Source of the DNA: JBFMCC01 sp037445635
GTDB lineage: Bacteria > Chloroflexota > Anaerolineae > Anaerolineales > Villigracilaceae
Assembly: GCA_037445635.1 (NCBI GenBank)
Contig: JBBIKC010000001.1
Coordinates: 124,001-188,000 of the forward strand
Length of the DNA: 64,000 nucleotides
Reading direction: 5' to 3'
Positions 36,823 through 44,294 of the stretch are shown piece after piece. Each line of letters opens with the position of its first letter. Within the stretch, counting starts at the first letter, position 1. The notes under the pieces were generated by a model. The model had not been told where the DNA came from. It did not search any database and saw nothing but the letters and a program-made list of their open reading frames with translations. Both the position numbers and the translations under genes were made by a program.

Positions 36823-37551
36823 TTAAGGCGTGGATAATGAGGCAGACTCCAAATTTGCAAGAAGTTTCCTGGCAATTGACTCGATAAATTCGGGCTTGAC
36901 CTCGCTTTCGAGCCCATATCCGATTATGCGATGAACATAGTTTCTGTAAGAAAATACTAGCAAGTACCATACTCTTTCACCCTCCTTACGAACATAGACT
37001 CTTGTTACGTCGCCCACCAGGGGAGCATCTTGGGCTTTTTCGTAACCCGGGTCCTTTAAACTATCAGTATATTTAGTTACAAAAAGTTGTGCCCCTTCTG
37101 CGCTTTGGTACATAATTACATTGTCGTAAACCTCCTCTGGATACAGACCTTTCCCACTCCCTCTACGATAAGAAACGAACCAACCATCTACTCGCCCGGT
37201 TTCATTGATATATTTTTCACCAGCCTCAGCCCCCATAGCCTGGATTATTTCGTTGTTTCGATGAGGGCTTATCCAATTCGAGTTTGGCAGATAGTATTTC
37301 GCTTCGCTTGGTAAATCTGTTGTTGACATCAAAAATTCTTTCGGGTCAGTTGTAATTACTCGCAAGTCGGGGGTGGGCGAGGGAGACGGGGTGATTGTTG
37401 GAGTGGGAGTAGAGGTTGGAGAAAAAGTCGCCGTGCTTGTAGGCATGGCAATTTGAGTCTGTGCGATTGCTGTCTGAACGGCATCTTGAGATGGAGCGCA
37501 GGCCGATATAAAAATTATCACAAGGACAAATATCGCAACCCACTTTTTCAT
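36823..37551 (-). CDS. Lipoprotein of unknown function, AT-rich
   Basis: A 242-residue lipoprotein: signal AIFVLVIIFISAC, a linker of Thr/Pro/Ser repeats (about 30-65), and a globular domain with no family recognised (VYDNVIMYQSAEGAQLFVTK, WYLLVFSYRNYVHRIIGYGL). The gene is visibly richer in A and T than its neighbours and uses more ATA/TTA-type codons, which suggests recent acquisition or a different origin. A possible role in binding extracellular material cannot be supported. Confidence 0.7.
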   Translation of the reverse strand: MKKWVAIFVLVIIFISACAPSQDAVQTAIAQTQIAMPTSTATFSPTSTPTPTITPSPSPTPDLRVITTDPKEFLMSTTDLPSEAKYYLPNSNWISPHRNNEIIQAMGAEAGEKYINETGRVDGWFVSYRRGSGKGLYPEEVYDNVIMYQSAEGAQLFVTKYTDSLKDPGYEKAQDAPLVGDVTRVYVRKEGERVWYLLVFSYRNYVHRIIGYGLESEVKPEFIESIARKLLANLESASLSTP

Positions 37552-37671
37552 AGCTTCCTCCTTAGCGCGACCCAGTATGTGGATTATAGCATTGTTCTAA
37601 TGTGACGAGGTCTTACCGATAGCATTAGGGCAGGAGTTGTAGCATGCCCTATGTCATTTATGGTAACTTAC

Positions 37672-39321
37672 TCACTTAACCTTCGGCCCTGCTTCGAGCA
37701 CTTCGCGAGGCGTGCCGTCGGCGAACTTGCCGAAGTTCTCGATGAACCTCTGCGCCAGGTCGCGGTATTTCTTGTCGTATTCCTCGCGGCTGGGCCAGGA
37801 CGACCAGGGTTCCAAAACCGAGTCGGGCACATCGGGACAGGTCTTCGGCACCTCAAAGCCGAAGACGGGGTCTTTATAGTATTTCACCTTCGCCAGTTTC
37901 CCGGTCAACGCGGCAGTGAGCAGGGCGCGCGTGTGCCGGATGCTGATACGTTTGCCCACACCGTAACGTCCGCCGACCCAGCCCGTGTTCAATAACCAGC
38001 AGGTAACTCCGTACCGCTCGATCTTGCGCTTGAGCAATTCCGCGTATTTATACGGATGATGCACCATGAACGGACCGCCGAAACACGCGCTGAAGGTGAT
38101 CTCAGGCTCTTTGCCCAACCCGACTTCCGTACCCGCGATCTTGGACGTGTAACCGGAAATGAATTGATACAACGCCTGGTTCGGCGTGAGGCGCGCGATG
38201 GGCGGCATGACGCCGCTGGCGTCGCAGGTCAACAGAACGATGTTCTTCGGATGCCCTGCCTTCTTCTCCGGGACGGCGTTCTCGATGAATTCCAGGGGAT
38301 AGGAGGCGCGCGTGTTCTCGGTCACCGAGTCGTCGTCGAGGTCAATGAGGCGGGACACGGGATCGAAGGGAACGTTTTCGAGAATCGTCCCGAAGCGCCG
38401 CGTGGTGGCGTAAATCTCAGGTTCCGCGCTGGCCGAAAGCCCGATGACTTTGGCGTAGCATCCGCCCTCGAAGTTGAATACGCCGTCGTCGCTCCACCCA
38501 TGCTCATCGTCCCCGATGAGGCGGCGCGTGGGATCCGCCGAGAGCGTAGTCTTACCCGTGCCGCTGAGTCCAAAGAACAGCGCCACGTCGTTGGCGTCGT
38601 CTGGATTCACGTTCGCCGAGCAGTGCATCGAGAGCACGCCCTCCAGCGGCAGAAGGTAATTCAGGATGGTGAAGACCGATTTCTTGATCTCGCCCGCGTA
38701 AGCCGTGTTGCCGACGATGGCGAGTTTTTTCTCGAACGAAAGCATGATGAAGGTTTCGGTGTTCGTCGCGTCCACACTGGGCGCGGACTTGAAACCCGGA
38801 AGAACCACAATAGTAAATTCTGGAACGAAGCGCTTGTATTCCTCCAGCGAACCCGGCAGGATGAACATGTTGCGCACGAACAGGCTGTGCCAGGCCAGTT
38901 CGGTGACGACCCGCACGGGCAGGCGGTATTTCTCATCCGCTCCCGCGTAGACATCCTGCACGAAGACATCGCGCCCCTGCAGGTAACCCAACATGCGTGC
39001 GTAGACCTGTTCGAACTTGTCTGCCGCGCACGGACGGTTATACACGCCCCACCAGATATTCCCCTCGGTGCTCGTTTCGCGGACGATGAATTTGTCGTTC
39101 GCGGACCTCGCGGTATGCTTGCCCGTAAACGCCACGAACGGCCCGCCGCGGACGGTGGTCCCTTCGCCGCGGAAGACAGCCTCCTCGTACAACGCCTCCG
39201 AGGCCAGGTTCCAATAAGCGAGCCGCAAATTGCTCATGCCCTGATTGGACAGGTTGTAATCCGCCTTCCGCGTCTGGGCCACGGATTCAGCAGGGGTTTT
39301 GATGTTTAGCAGATTATTCAT
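37672..39321 (-). CDS. pckA: Phosphoenolpyruvate carboxykinase (ATP)
   Basis: A 549-residue ATP-dependent PEP carboxykinase, which decarboxylates and phosphorylates oxaloacetate to PEP in gluconeogenesis. Recognisable parts are the kinase-1a P-loop FGLSGTGKTTLSADPTR, the metal-binding IGDDEHGWSDDGVFNFEGGC, GFKSAPSVDATNTETFI, and the adenine-binding TRASYPLEFIENAVP. Length is normal. GGAG lies upstream of the ATG. It follows the aminotransferase gene on the same strand with a 49-base gap, so a shared transcript is possible and would join amino-acid carbon with gluconeogenesis. Confidence 0.97.
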   Translation of the reverse strand: MNNLLNIKTPAESVAQTRKADYNLSNQGMSNLRLAYWNLASEALYEEAVFRGEGTTVRGGPFVAFTGKHTARSANDKFIVRETSTEGNIWWGVYNRPCAADKFEQVYARMLGYLQGRDVFVQDVYAGADEKYRLPVRVVTELAWHSLFVRNMFILPGSLEEYKRFVPEFTIVVLPGFKSAPSVDATNTETFIMLSFEKKLAIVGNTAYAGEIKKSVFTILNYLLPLEGVLSMHCSANVNPDDANDVALFFGLSGTGKTTLSADPTRRLIGDDEHGWSDDGVFNFEGGCYAKVIGLSASAEPEIYATTRRFGTILENVPFDPVSRLIDLDDDSVTENTRASYPLEFIENAVPEKKAGHPKNIVLLTCDASGVMPPIARLTPNQALYQFISGYTSKIAGTEVGLGKEPEITFSACFGGPFMVHHPYKYAELLKRKIERYGVTCWLLNTGWVGGRYGVGKRISIRHTRALLTAALTGKLAKVKYYKDPVFGFEVPKTCPDVPDSVLEPWSSWPSREEYDKKYRDLAQRFIENFGKFADGTPREVLEAGPKVK

Positions 39322-39335
39322 AATTCGTCTCCGCC

Positions 39336-39358
39336 CCCCTTCCCTTTCAGGGAAGGGG
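39336..39358. repeat. Short perfect palindrome between aminotransferase and pckA
   Basis: CCCCTTCCC and GGGAAGGGG form a perfect 9-bp stem with a 5-base loop, resembling the CCCTCTCCC/GGGAGAGGG palindromes seen inside the helicase gene. It overlaps the leader of pckA. Confidence 0.6.
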
Positions 39359-39370
39359 TTGGGGGTTGGG

Positions 39371-40588
39371 TCACAACCAATCCCTCACCATCTTCTTATC
39401 GCCGATGTATATCTCATTCGGGCTGGTCGGGTCGAGCGCCCACTTGATGCGCGCGATGCCCTCGGTCACATCCTTCACCGTTCCAGAAAACGACAGGCGC
39501 AAGTGACCCTCCATGCCGAACTCTTTGCCGGGCACGGTAACAACCAACGCTTTCTTCAAGAGGAACTTGGACAACTCCACGGAGTTGTTACTGAACGCGC
39601 GTAAATCGGGCAGGGCATAGAACGTCCCCTGCGGCTCGATCAGGCGCGCACCGTTGAAGGTCTTCATCTCCTGCAACAGGACGTTGCGGTTGTTCTCGAT
39701 TTGCAGACGAAGCGCCTCCACCACGGACTGTAAGCCGTTGATGGCGCCCTCGGCCGCGGCCTGCGAGACAGGTGACACGCCCGAAGTCGTCTGCGCCGTG
39801 ACGTTGGTCATCACGCGGACGAGATCGCGCGGCGCGATCACCCAGCCGACGCGGAATCCCGTCATGCCATACAACTTCGCCACGCCGTTGACGACAATGA
39901 CATTGGTCGTCTCGATGTCATTCTTCGTGTAATTCCAGGCCGGGACCGCCACATTGCGGTCGAAGGTCAGTTTGTGATAAATGTCGTCGCAGATCAGGAA
40001 AATCCCTTTGCGTTCGCAAAAGTCCACCAACTTCTCGATCAAGTCGGCGGGATAGATCACGCCCGACGGGTTGTTCGGGCTGTTGACGATGATCGCCCGC
40101 GTATATGAGGTTACCGCCCTCTCGATATCCTCGAAGCGCGGCGTGAAGGTCCCATCTTCGGGCGTCACGATGACGGGAATCCCGTAACACATCTTGATGA
40201 TCTCTGGATACGAGACCCAGTACGGCGCGAGCACAATCACTTCGTCTTGCGGATTCAGGATGCTGAAGAAAATATTGAACAGCGACTGCTTCGCGCCGTT
40301 GGTGACGATCACGTTTTCGGGCGCGACCAGGCGGTTGTAGTTTTCTTCCGTGTAGCGGATGACGGCCTTCTTCATCGCGGGTGTGCCGTCGGCGGGCGTG
40401 TACTTCACCTCCCCGCTGGTCAACTTCGCGGCGGAAGCCAGGATGGCATTGATGGGGGTCTTGTTCTTCGGTTCGCCGATTCCAAGATGGATCACCGGCT
40501 CGCCGCGCTCGCGCAAAATCCGCGCCTCCTCGTTCAATGCCAGAGTCGGCGACTCGGCAATTTCGAGTGCAAGTTTGCTTAGTTTCAT
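39371..40588 (-). CDS. Class I pyridoxal-phosphate aminotransferase (aspartate-type)
   Basis: A 405-residue fold-type I aminotransferase. Motifs: HLGIGEPKNKTPINAI, YTPADGTPAMKKAV, VNSPNNPSGVIY, CDDIYHKLTFD and the PLP-lysine segment VVNGVAKLYGMTGFRVGWVI, where the residue before the lysine is Ala rather than the more usual Ser. The C-terminal substrate arginine is in GHLRLSFSG. It probably interconverts aspartate or another amino acid with its 2-oxoacid. ATG 40588 is chosen with GGAG 5 bases before it. A leader with a terminator-like hairpin and a small open frame precedes it. Confidence 0.92.
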   Translation of the reverse strand: MKLSKLALEIAESPTLALNEEARILRERGEPVIHLGIGEPKNKTPINAILASAAKLTSGEVKYTPADGTPAMKKAVIRYTEENYNRLVAPENVIVTNGAKQSLFNIFFSILNPQDEVIVLAPYWVSYPEIIKMCYGIPVIVTPEDGTFTPRFEDIERAVTSYTRAIIVNSPNNPSGVIYPADLIEKLVDFCERKGIFLICDDIYHKLTFDRNVAVPAWNYTKNDIETTNVIVVNGVAKLYGMTGFRVGWVIAPRDLVRVMTNVTAQTTSGVSPVSQAAAEGAINGLQSVVEALRLQIENNRNVLLQEMKTFNGARLIEPQGTFYALPDLRAFSNNSVELSKFLLKKALVVTVPGKEFGMEGHLRLSFSGTVKDVTEGIARIKWALDPTSPNEIYIGDKKMVRDWL

Positions 40589-40600
40589 GCTCACTCCAGG

Positions 40601-40633
40601 AAAAAGTAAACCTGGTCAGCAAGGCCGACCAGG
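40601..40633 (-). terminator. Terminator or attenuator upstream of the aminotransferase
   Basis: CCTGGTC and GACCAGG (40633-40627 with 40617-40611) form a perfect 7-bp stem followed on the minus strand by TTTACTTTTT. It lies 12 bases before the aminotransferase start, after a TATAAT box (40721-40716), so it could end fabD transcription, attenuate the aminotransferase, or both. Confidence 0.6.
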
Positions 40634-40699
40634 CAGGTTACACAAAGCCACGCCCTCGCATTTCAGGGACGCGAAATCGAATGCCGCATTGTCAGACAT
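40616..40699 (-). CDS. Possible leader peptide (27 codons)
   Basis: An open frame starting at ATG 40699, 17 bases after a TATAAT box, encodes MSDNAAFDFASLKCEGVALC and seven more residues ending in PGRPC. Its UGA stop lies inside the terminator-like hairpin, the geometry of attenuator leader peptides. Three of the 27 residues are Cys, at positions 14, 20 and 27. There is no ribosome site beyond the very short leader. Translation is speculative. Confidence 0.3.
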   Translation of the reverse strand: MSDNAAFDFASLKCEGVALCNLPGRPC

Positions 40700-40753
40700 C
40701 CCGTTCACACGGCGGATTATACCAAAGGACACAAATGAGGAGCGAACTCCGTC

Positions 40754-41692
40754 TCACAGCGTCGCGAAATCGGATGGGTTGCCCAGCGGGATTCCCTGCG
40801 CCTCTGGCTGGATGCGGCGAATCAGGCCGATCAGCACGTTCCCGCTTCCCACCTCGACGAAGGAACGGATCCCGTTCCTAGACATCCACTGCACCGACTC
40901 GGTCCAGCGCACGCGCGACTGCATCTGCGCCATGATGTCGGCGCGCAGGTCGGCCGCGGAGGTCATCGGCTTCGCGTGGACATTTCCGACGACGGGTATC
41001 CGCGCATCATTCATCTCCGCGGCCTGCACAGCCGCGTTCCATTCCTCCTGAATGGACGCCATCAACGACGAATGCGCCGCGATGGACACCGCCAGCGGCA
41101 TGGCGCGCTTCGCGCCCGCGGCCTTCGCCAGTTCGACGGCGCGCCCCACGGCAGCCTTCGCCCCCGAAATGACCACCTGCCCCGGGCAATTGTCGTTCGC
41201 TACCTGCACACTTTCACCCTCGCGGCTCGCCTCCGCGCAGACTTTCTCCAACGCGGAAATGTCCAGCCCAAGGATGGCCGCCATGCCGCCCGGCGCGGTT
41301 TCCCCGGCGCGTTTCATCAGTTCGCCGCGCGTTCTCACGAGGCGAAGCCCGTCCTCGAAGGTCAACGCGCCGGACGCGGCCAGAGCCGACAACTCGCCGA
41401 GGGAATGTCCCGCCAGCGCGGCAGGCTGAAGGTCTGGATGAAGATGCGAAAAAACGCGGAACGCGGCCAGTGAATGCACGAACAGCGCGGGCTGGGTGTT
41501 GACCGTGTCGTTCAGTTCTTCGGCAGGACCATCCCACATCAGTTTTGAGAGCGAGAAACCGAGCAGGGCGTCCGCCTCGTCGAAGGTTTGCTTTGCGATC
41601 GGAAACGCGACGGCCAGATCTTTTCCCATGCCGACGGTCTGCGATCCCTGGCCGGGGAAGACGAACGCGGTGGTTTTGAAATCAATGGTCAT
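40754..41692 (-). CDS. fabD: Malonyl-CoA:ACP transacylase
   Basis: A 312-residue FabD that loads malonyl groups onto acyl carrier protein for fatty acid synthesis. FPGQGSQTVGMG at the N terminus, the active-site serine in AGHSLGELSAL (about residue 97), the arginine region TRGELMKRA, the catalytic histidine in SIAAHSSLM and PVVGNVHAKPM are all present. It follows rpmF on the same strand, a common arrangement with fatty acid genes, although plsX, fabH and acpP are not here. Confidence 0.95.
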   Translation of the reverse strand: MTIDFKTTAFVFPGQGSQTVGMGKDLAVAFPIAKQTFDEADALLGFSLSKLMWDGPAEELNDTVNTQPALFVHSLAAFRVFSHLHPDLQPAALAGHSLGELSALAASGALTFEDGLRLVRTRGELMKRAGETAPGGMAAILGLDISALEKVCAEASREGESVQVANDNCPGQVVISGAKAAVGRAVELAKAAGAKRAMPLAVSIAAHSSLMASIQEEWNAAVQAAEMNDARIPVVGNVHAKPMTSAADLRADIMAQMQSRVRWTESVQWMSRNGIRSFVEVGSGNVLIGLIRRIQPEAQGIPLGNPSDFATL

Positions 41693-41710
41693 ACAGTCAC
41701 CTTTTTGTTT

Positions 41711-41821
41711 TACTGCGAAGAAACGAAGGCTGCGAAGGGGATAAAAATCGCGAAGGGATTCTTCGCGGATCGCGTCCTTCGCGCGCTTTTCCTCTTCGCG
41801 GTGAATCGTTCTCTTCGTTAA
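41711..41821. repeat. TTCGCG-rich dispersed repeat
   Basis: The fabD-rpmF gap contains iterated CGAAG/CTTCG words (GCGAAGAAACGAAGGCTGCG..., CTTCGCGGATCGCGTCCTTC, CTCTTCGCGGTGAATCG). Sequences of the same style are at 45809-45950 and 61556-61660. Confidence 0.55.
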
Positions 41822-41858
41822 AACACAAACGAGCCGTGCTGGTCACGGCTCGCCGGGG

Positions 41859-42062
41859 TTACTCGGCCTTCTTCTTTTTCTCTTTCTTGACCTCGATCAC
41901 TTCGCGGCCGTCATAGTGACCGCAGTTGGGGCAAACGGTGTGCGGCAGGCGCATGGATCCGCAATTCGAGCAGGCCACCAGGTTGCGGGCCTGCAATGCG
42001 TCGTGGGCGCGGCGGCGGTCGCGGCGGCCCTTCGAGTGTTTGCGTTTTGGATGTGGGGGCAT
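41859..42062 (-). CDS. rpmF: 50S ribosomal protein L32
   Basis: A 67-residue L32. The basic N terminus PPHPKRKHSKGRRDRRRAHD and the zinc-binding pairs C-S-N-C and C-P-N-C (VACSNCGSMRLPHTVCPNCG) are typical, so this is the Cys-containing form. The C terminus ends in a Lys-rich tail. It lies directly upstream of fabD and has a consensus promoter. Confidence 0.95.
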   Translation of the reverse strand: MPPHPKRKHSKGRRDRRRAHDALQARNLVACSNCGSMRLPHTVCPNCGHYDGREVIEVKKEKKKKAE

Positions 42063-42088
42063 GACTTTCTCCTTATGACAAGAACATG

Positions 42089-42106
42089 CCGGGCAAGCGC
42101 CCGGCG
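42089..42106 (-). promoter_or_regulatory. Hairpin in the rpmF leader
   Basis: GCCGGGC and GCCCGGC form a 7-bp stem with a tight loop in the 5' untranslated region of rpmF, about 27 bases before the start codon. It may bind a ribosomal protein for autoregulation; this is inference. Confidence 0.35.
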
Positions 42107-42151
42107 GATTTCGACAAGCTCAATCCATGGGATTTCCAGACAAGCGGGCTG

Positions 42152-42180
42152 ATTATAGCGGGAGCACATGACTGCGTCAA
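42152..42180 (-). promoter_or_regulatory. Consensus sigma-70 promoter for rpmF-fabD
   Basis: TTGACG (42180-42175), 17 bases, TATAAT (42157-42152) on the minus strand, about 90 bases upstream of rpmF. This is the best promoter match seen in the window. Confidence 0.75.
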
Positions 42181-42206
42181 GCCTGAAACGATGTTAGAAT
42201 AAAAGT

Positions 42207-42911
42207 ATGGAAGTCCAGATCGCGGTTGCCAAGATCAACAAATACGCCTCCTCCGAAAGCGGCGACACGCTGGAGGTCATCGAGCGCCCGAACGGCGGAT
42301 TGTCCGTGGTGCTGGCCGACGGGCAGACCTCCGGGCGCGGCGCCAAGGCCGTCTCGCAGATGGTCGTCCGCAAAGTCATCGGCCTGCTGGCCGACGGCGT
42401 GCGCGACGGAGCCGCGGCACGCGCCGCCTCTGACGCGCTCTTCACGGAGAAAAAGGGCAAGGTCTCCTGCACGCTCAACATCGCCTCGGTGGACTTGCAC
42501 ACCGACACCATCGTGCTGACCCGCAACAACCCTGCGCCGATGATTGTCTGCCGCGGCGAGGAACTGGAGGAGATCGCCGCGGAAAGCGGCCCACTCGGCG
42601 TCTCACGGGACGTGCGGCCGGTAATCACGGAATTTGCCATCCAGCCCGGCCTGACCATCATCATCTACACGGACGGGATCACCCACGCGGGCGAGCGCCG
42701 CGGCGAACCGATGGACGCCTGCACCGTGGTCCAGGCCATGCTCGACGAACAGGATCCCAGCCCGCAGGCCATCGCCGATTCCCTGCTGGCGCACGCCGTC
42801 CGCCTCGACGAAGACCGTCCCGCCGATGACATCAGCGTAGTCGTCCTGAAAGTAACGCCGCGCGTCGGCGACGAGGCGCGCCGCATGACCGTCCGCCTGC
42901 CCATTGCATGA
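42207..42911 (+). CDS. SpoIIE-type PP2C serine phosphatase
   Basis: A 234-residue single-domain phosphatase with the metal-binding motifs of the PP2C/SpoIIE class: VVLADGQTSGRGAK, IIYTDGITHA and ADDISVVVL. Such enzymes usually dephosphorylate anti-anti-sigma factors in partner-switching systems; no anti-sigma or STAS gene is nearby. A TAGAAT box ends 6 bases before the ATG, indicating a leaderless mRNA. Its stop overlaps the start of the next gene by 4 bases, the first of three tight junctions in this run. Confidence 0.85.
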   Translation: MEVQIAVAKINKYASSESGDTLEVIERPNGGLSVVLADGQTSGRGAKAVSQMVVRKVIGLLADGVRDGAAARAASDALFTEKKGKVSCTLNIASVDLHTDTIVLTRNNPAPMIVCRGEELEEIAAESGPLGVSRDVRPVITEFAIQPGLTIIIYTDGITHAGERRGEPMDACTVVQAMLDEQDPSPQAIADSLLAHAVRLDEDRPADDISVVVLKVTPRVGDEARRMTVRLPIA

Positions 42912-43951
42912 AAGCGAAGAATAAACATCGAATTCAACATTGGCGCGCCTCATTAATCGAGGCCGCCCTTCTGCTTCGGGAATTCCGCGGCCCACTGGTT
43001 ATTTTCACCGTTGCCCTGCTGGGCGGCGGTTTCCTTTATGACCTGGTCGCTAAAATCGTGGGGGAACCGGTCATGAACCCGGCCGAGTCCGTCTACCGCG
43101 TGCTGACCATGACCTTCCTCCAGCCCATTGGGGACTTTCCGCATCATCCTTTGCTCCAGATTTTCTACTTCGTCATGCCGCTGGTCGGGCTGGGCGCGCT
43201 GGCACAGGGATTGACCGACTTCGGCATCCTGCTCTTCAACCGCCGAGCCCGCACGCGCGAATGGGAGACTGCCGTGGCATCCACACTCAACAAACATCAC
43301 ATCCTGGTCGGGCTTGGCCACCTGGGCTATCGCATCGTCCAGCAACTGCACGCCATGGGCGAGCGTGTGACCGTGATCGAACTCAATCCCGCCAAGGACC
43401 TCTCTGCCGCGGTGCGCCGCCTCCACCTCCCGGTCATAGACGGCGACGCCAGCCGCGAAATCGTACTGGAAGAAGCCAACGTCCGCAAGGCCAAGTCCAT
43501 CATCCTGTGCGTACAGGATGATGCGTTGAATCTTAAGACCGCGCTCAAGGCGCGCAGTCTCAACCCGAACATACAAGTAGTCATCCGTATCTTCGACGAC
43601 GACTTTGCCGACGAACTGCAGCAACAGTTCAGGTTTAACGCCCTCAGCGGCACGGCCATCGCCGCGCCCGCCTTTGCCGCGGCCGCCGCTGGCGCCGATG
43701 TTACCAACCCCATCCACATCGAGGGCGAATCGCTCAGTCTGGCGCGCCTCACCGTTCAACTCGATTCCGAACTGGAAGGCAAGACCGTCGGGGAGGTGGA
43801 GGACGACTATGCCGTGAGCATTATCCTGGTTCGGCAGGATCACGACACCAACTTCCATCCCACCGCCAGCACACCCCTGCGCGCGGGCAATATCCTGGCC
43901 GCGCTGGGACGCCCCGACCGATTGAACACGCTCGTGCATGCCAGCCACTAA
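42908..43951 (+). CDS. RCK (TrkA-N) protein with two-helix channel-like N terminus and degenerate pore
   Basis: A 347-residue protein built like an RCK-gated potassium channel: helix (about 29-48), pore loop, helix (about 88-112), then a Rossmann RCK_N domain (HILVGLGHLGYRIVQQL with GxGxxG, VTVIELNP) and an RCK_C domain (LDSELEGKTVGEVEDDYAVS). The pore loop reads LTMTFLQPIGDFP, so the TVGYGD filter is replaced by LQPIGD and potassium selectivity is unlikely. It may conduct another ion, act as a sensor, or regulate partners. The start overlaps the phosphatase gene and the stop overlaps the P-loop gene. Confidence 0.85.
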   Translation: MKAKNKHRIQHWRASLIEAALLLREFRGPLVIFTVALLGGGFLYDLVAKIVGEPVMNPAESVYRVLTMTFLQPIGDFPHHPLLQIFYFVMPLVGLGALAQGLTDFGILLFNRRARTREWETAVASTLNKHHILVGLGHLGYRIVQQLHAMGERVTVIELNPAKDLSAAVRRLHLPVIDGDASREIVLEEANVRKAKSIILCVQDDALNLKTALKARSLNPNIQVVIRIFDDDFADELQQQFRFNALSGTAIAAPAFAAAAAGADVTNPIHIEGESLSLARLTVQLDSELEGKTVGEVEDDYAVSIILVRQDHDTNFHPTASTPLRAGNILAALGRPDRLNTLVHASH

Positions 43952-44294
43952 GCCTGTCATCGGCGTCGTCGGTCCATGCGGATCGGGCAAATCCACCCTC
44001 ATCGCACAACTCGAACCGCTCGGCTTTTCCTGCCGCCACATCGCGCAGGAGCACTCTTACGTGCCCTCTATGTGGCAGAGAATCGCCAATCCCGACGTGC
44101 TCATCTTCCTGCAAGCGTCATTCCCGGTCTGCACCCGGCGCCGAAAACTTAATTGGCTGGAGTCCGACTACGAGGAACAACAACGCCGACTCGCCCATGC
44201 CCGCCAACATGCAAGCATTACGATTGAAACCGACAACCTGACCCCCGGCGAAATCCTCGCCCGCGTGCTCGACTTCCTGAAAGAAACAATATGA
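43938..44294 (+). CDS. Small P-loop NTPase
   Basis: A 118-residue protein with a Walker A motif near the N terminus (GVVGPCGSGKSTL) and a kinase-like layout: FLQASFPVCTRRRKLNWLES, then EEQQRRLAHAR and the terminal ITIETDNLTPGEIL strand common in adenylate-kinase-like folds. A plain Walker B is not obvious. It may be a small-molecule kinase. It overlaps the RCK gene by 14 bases and the next gene by 4, so translation is probably coupled. Confidence 0.7.
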   Translation: MPATKPVIGVVGPCGSGKSTLIAQLEPLGFSCRHIAQEHSYVPSMWQRIANPDVLIFLQASFPVCTRRRKLNWLESDYEEQQRRLAHARQHASITIETDNLTPGEILARVLDFLKETI

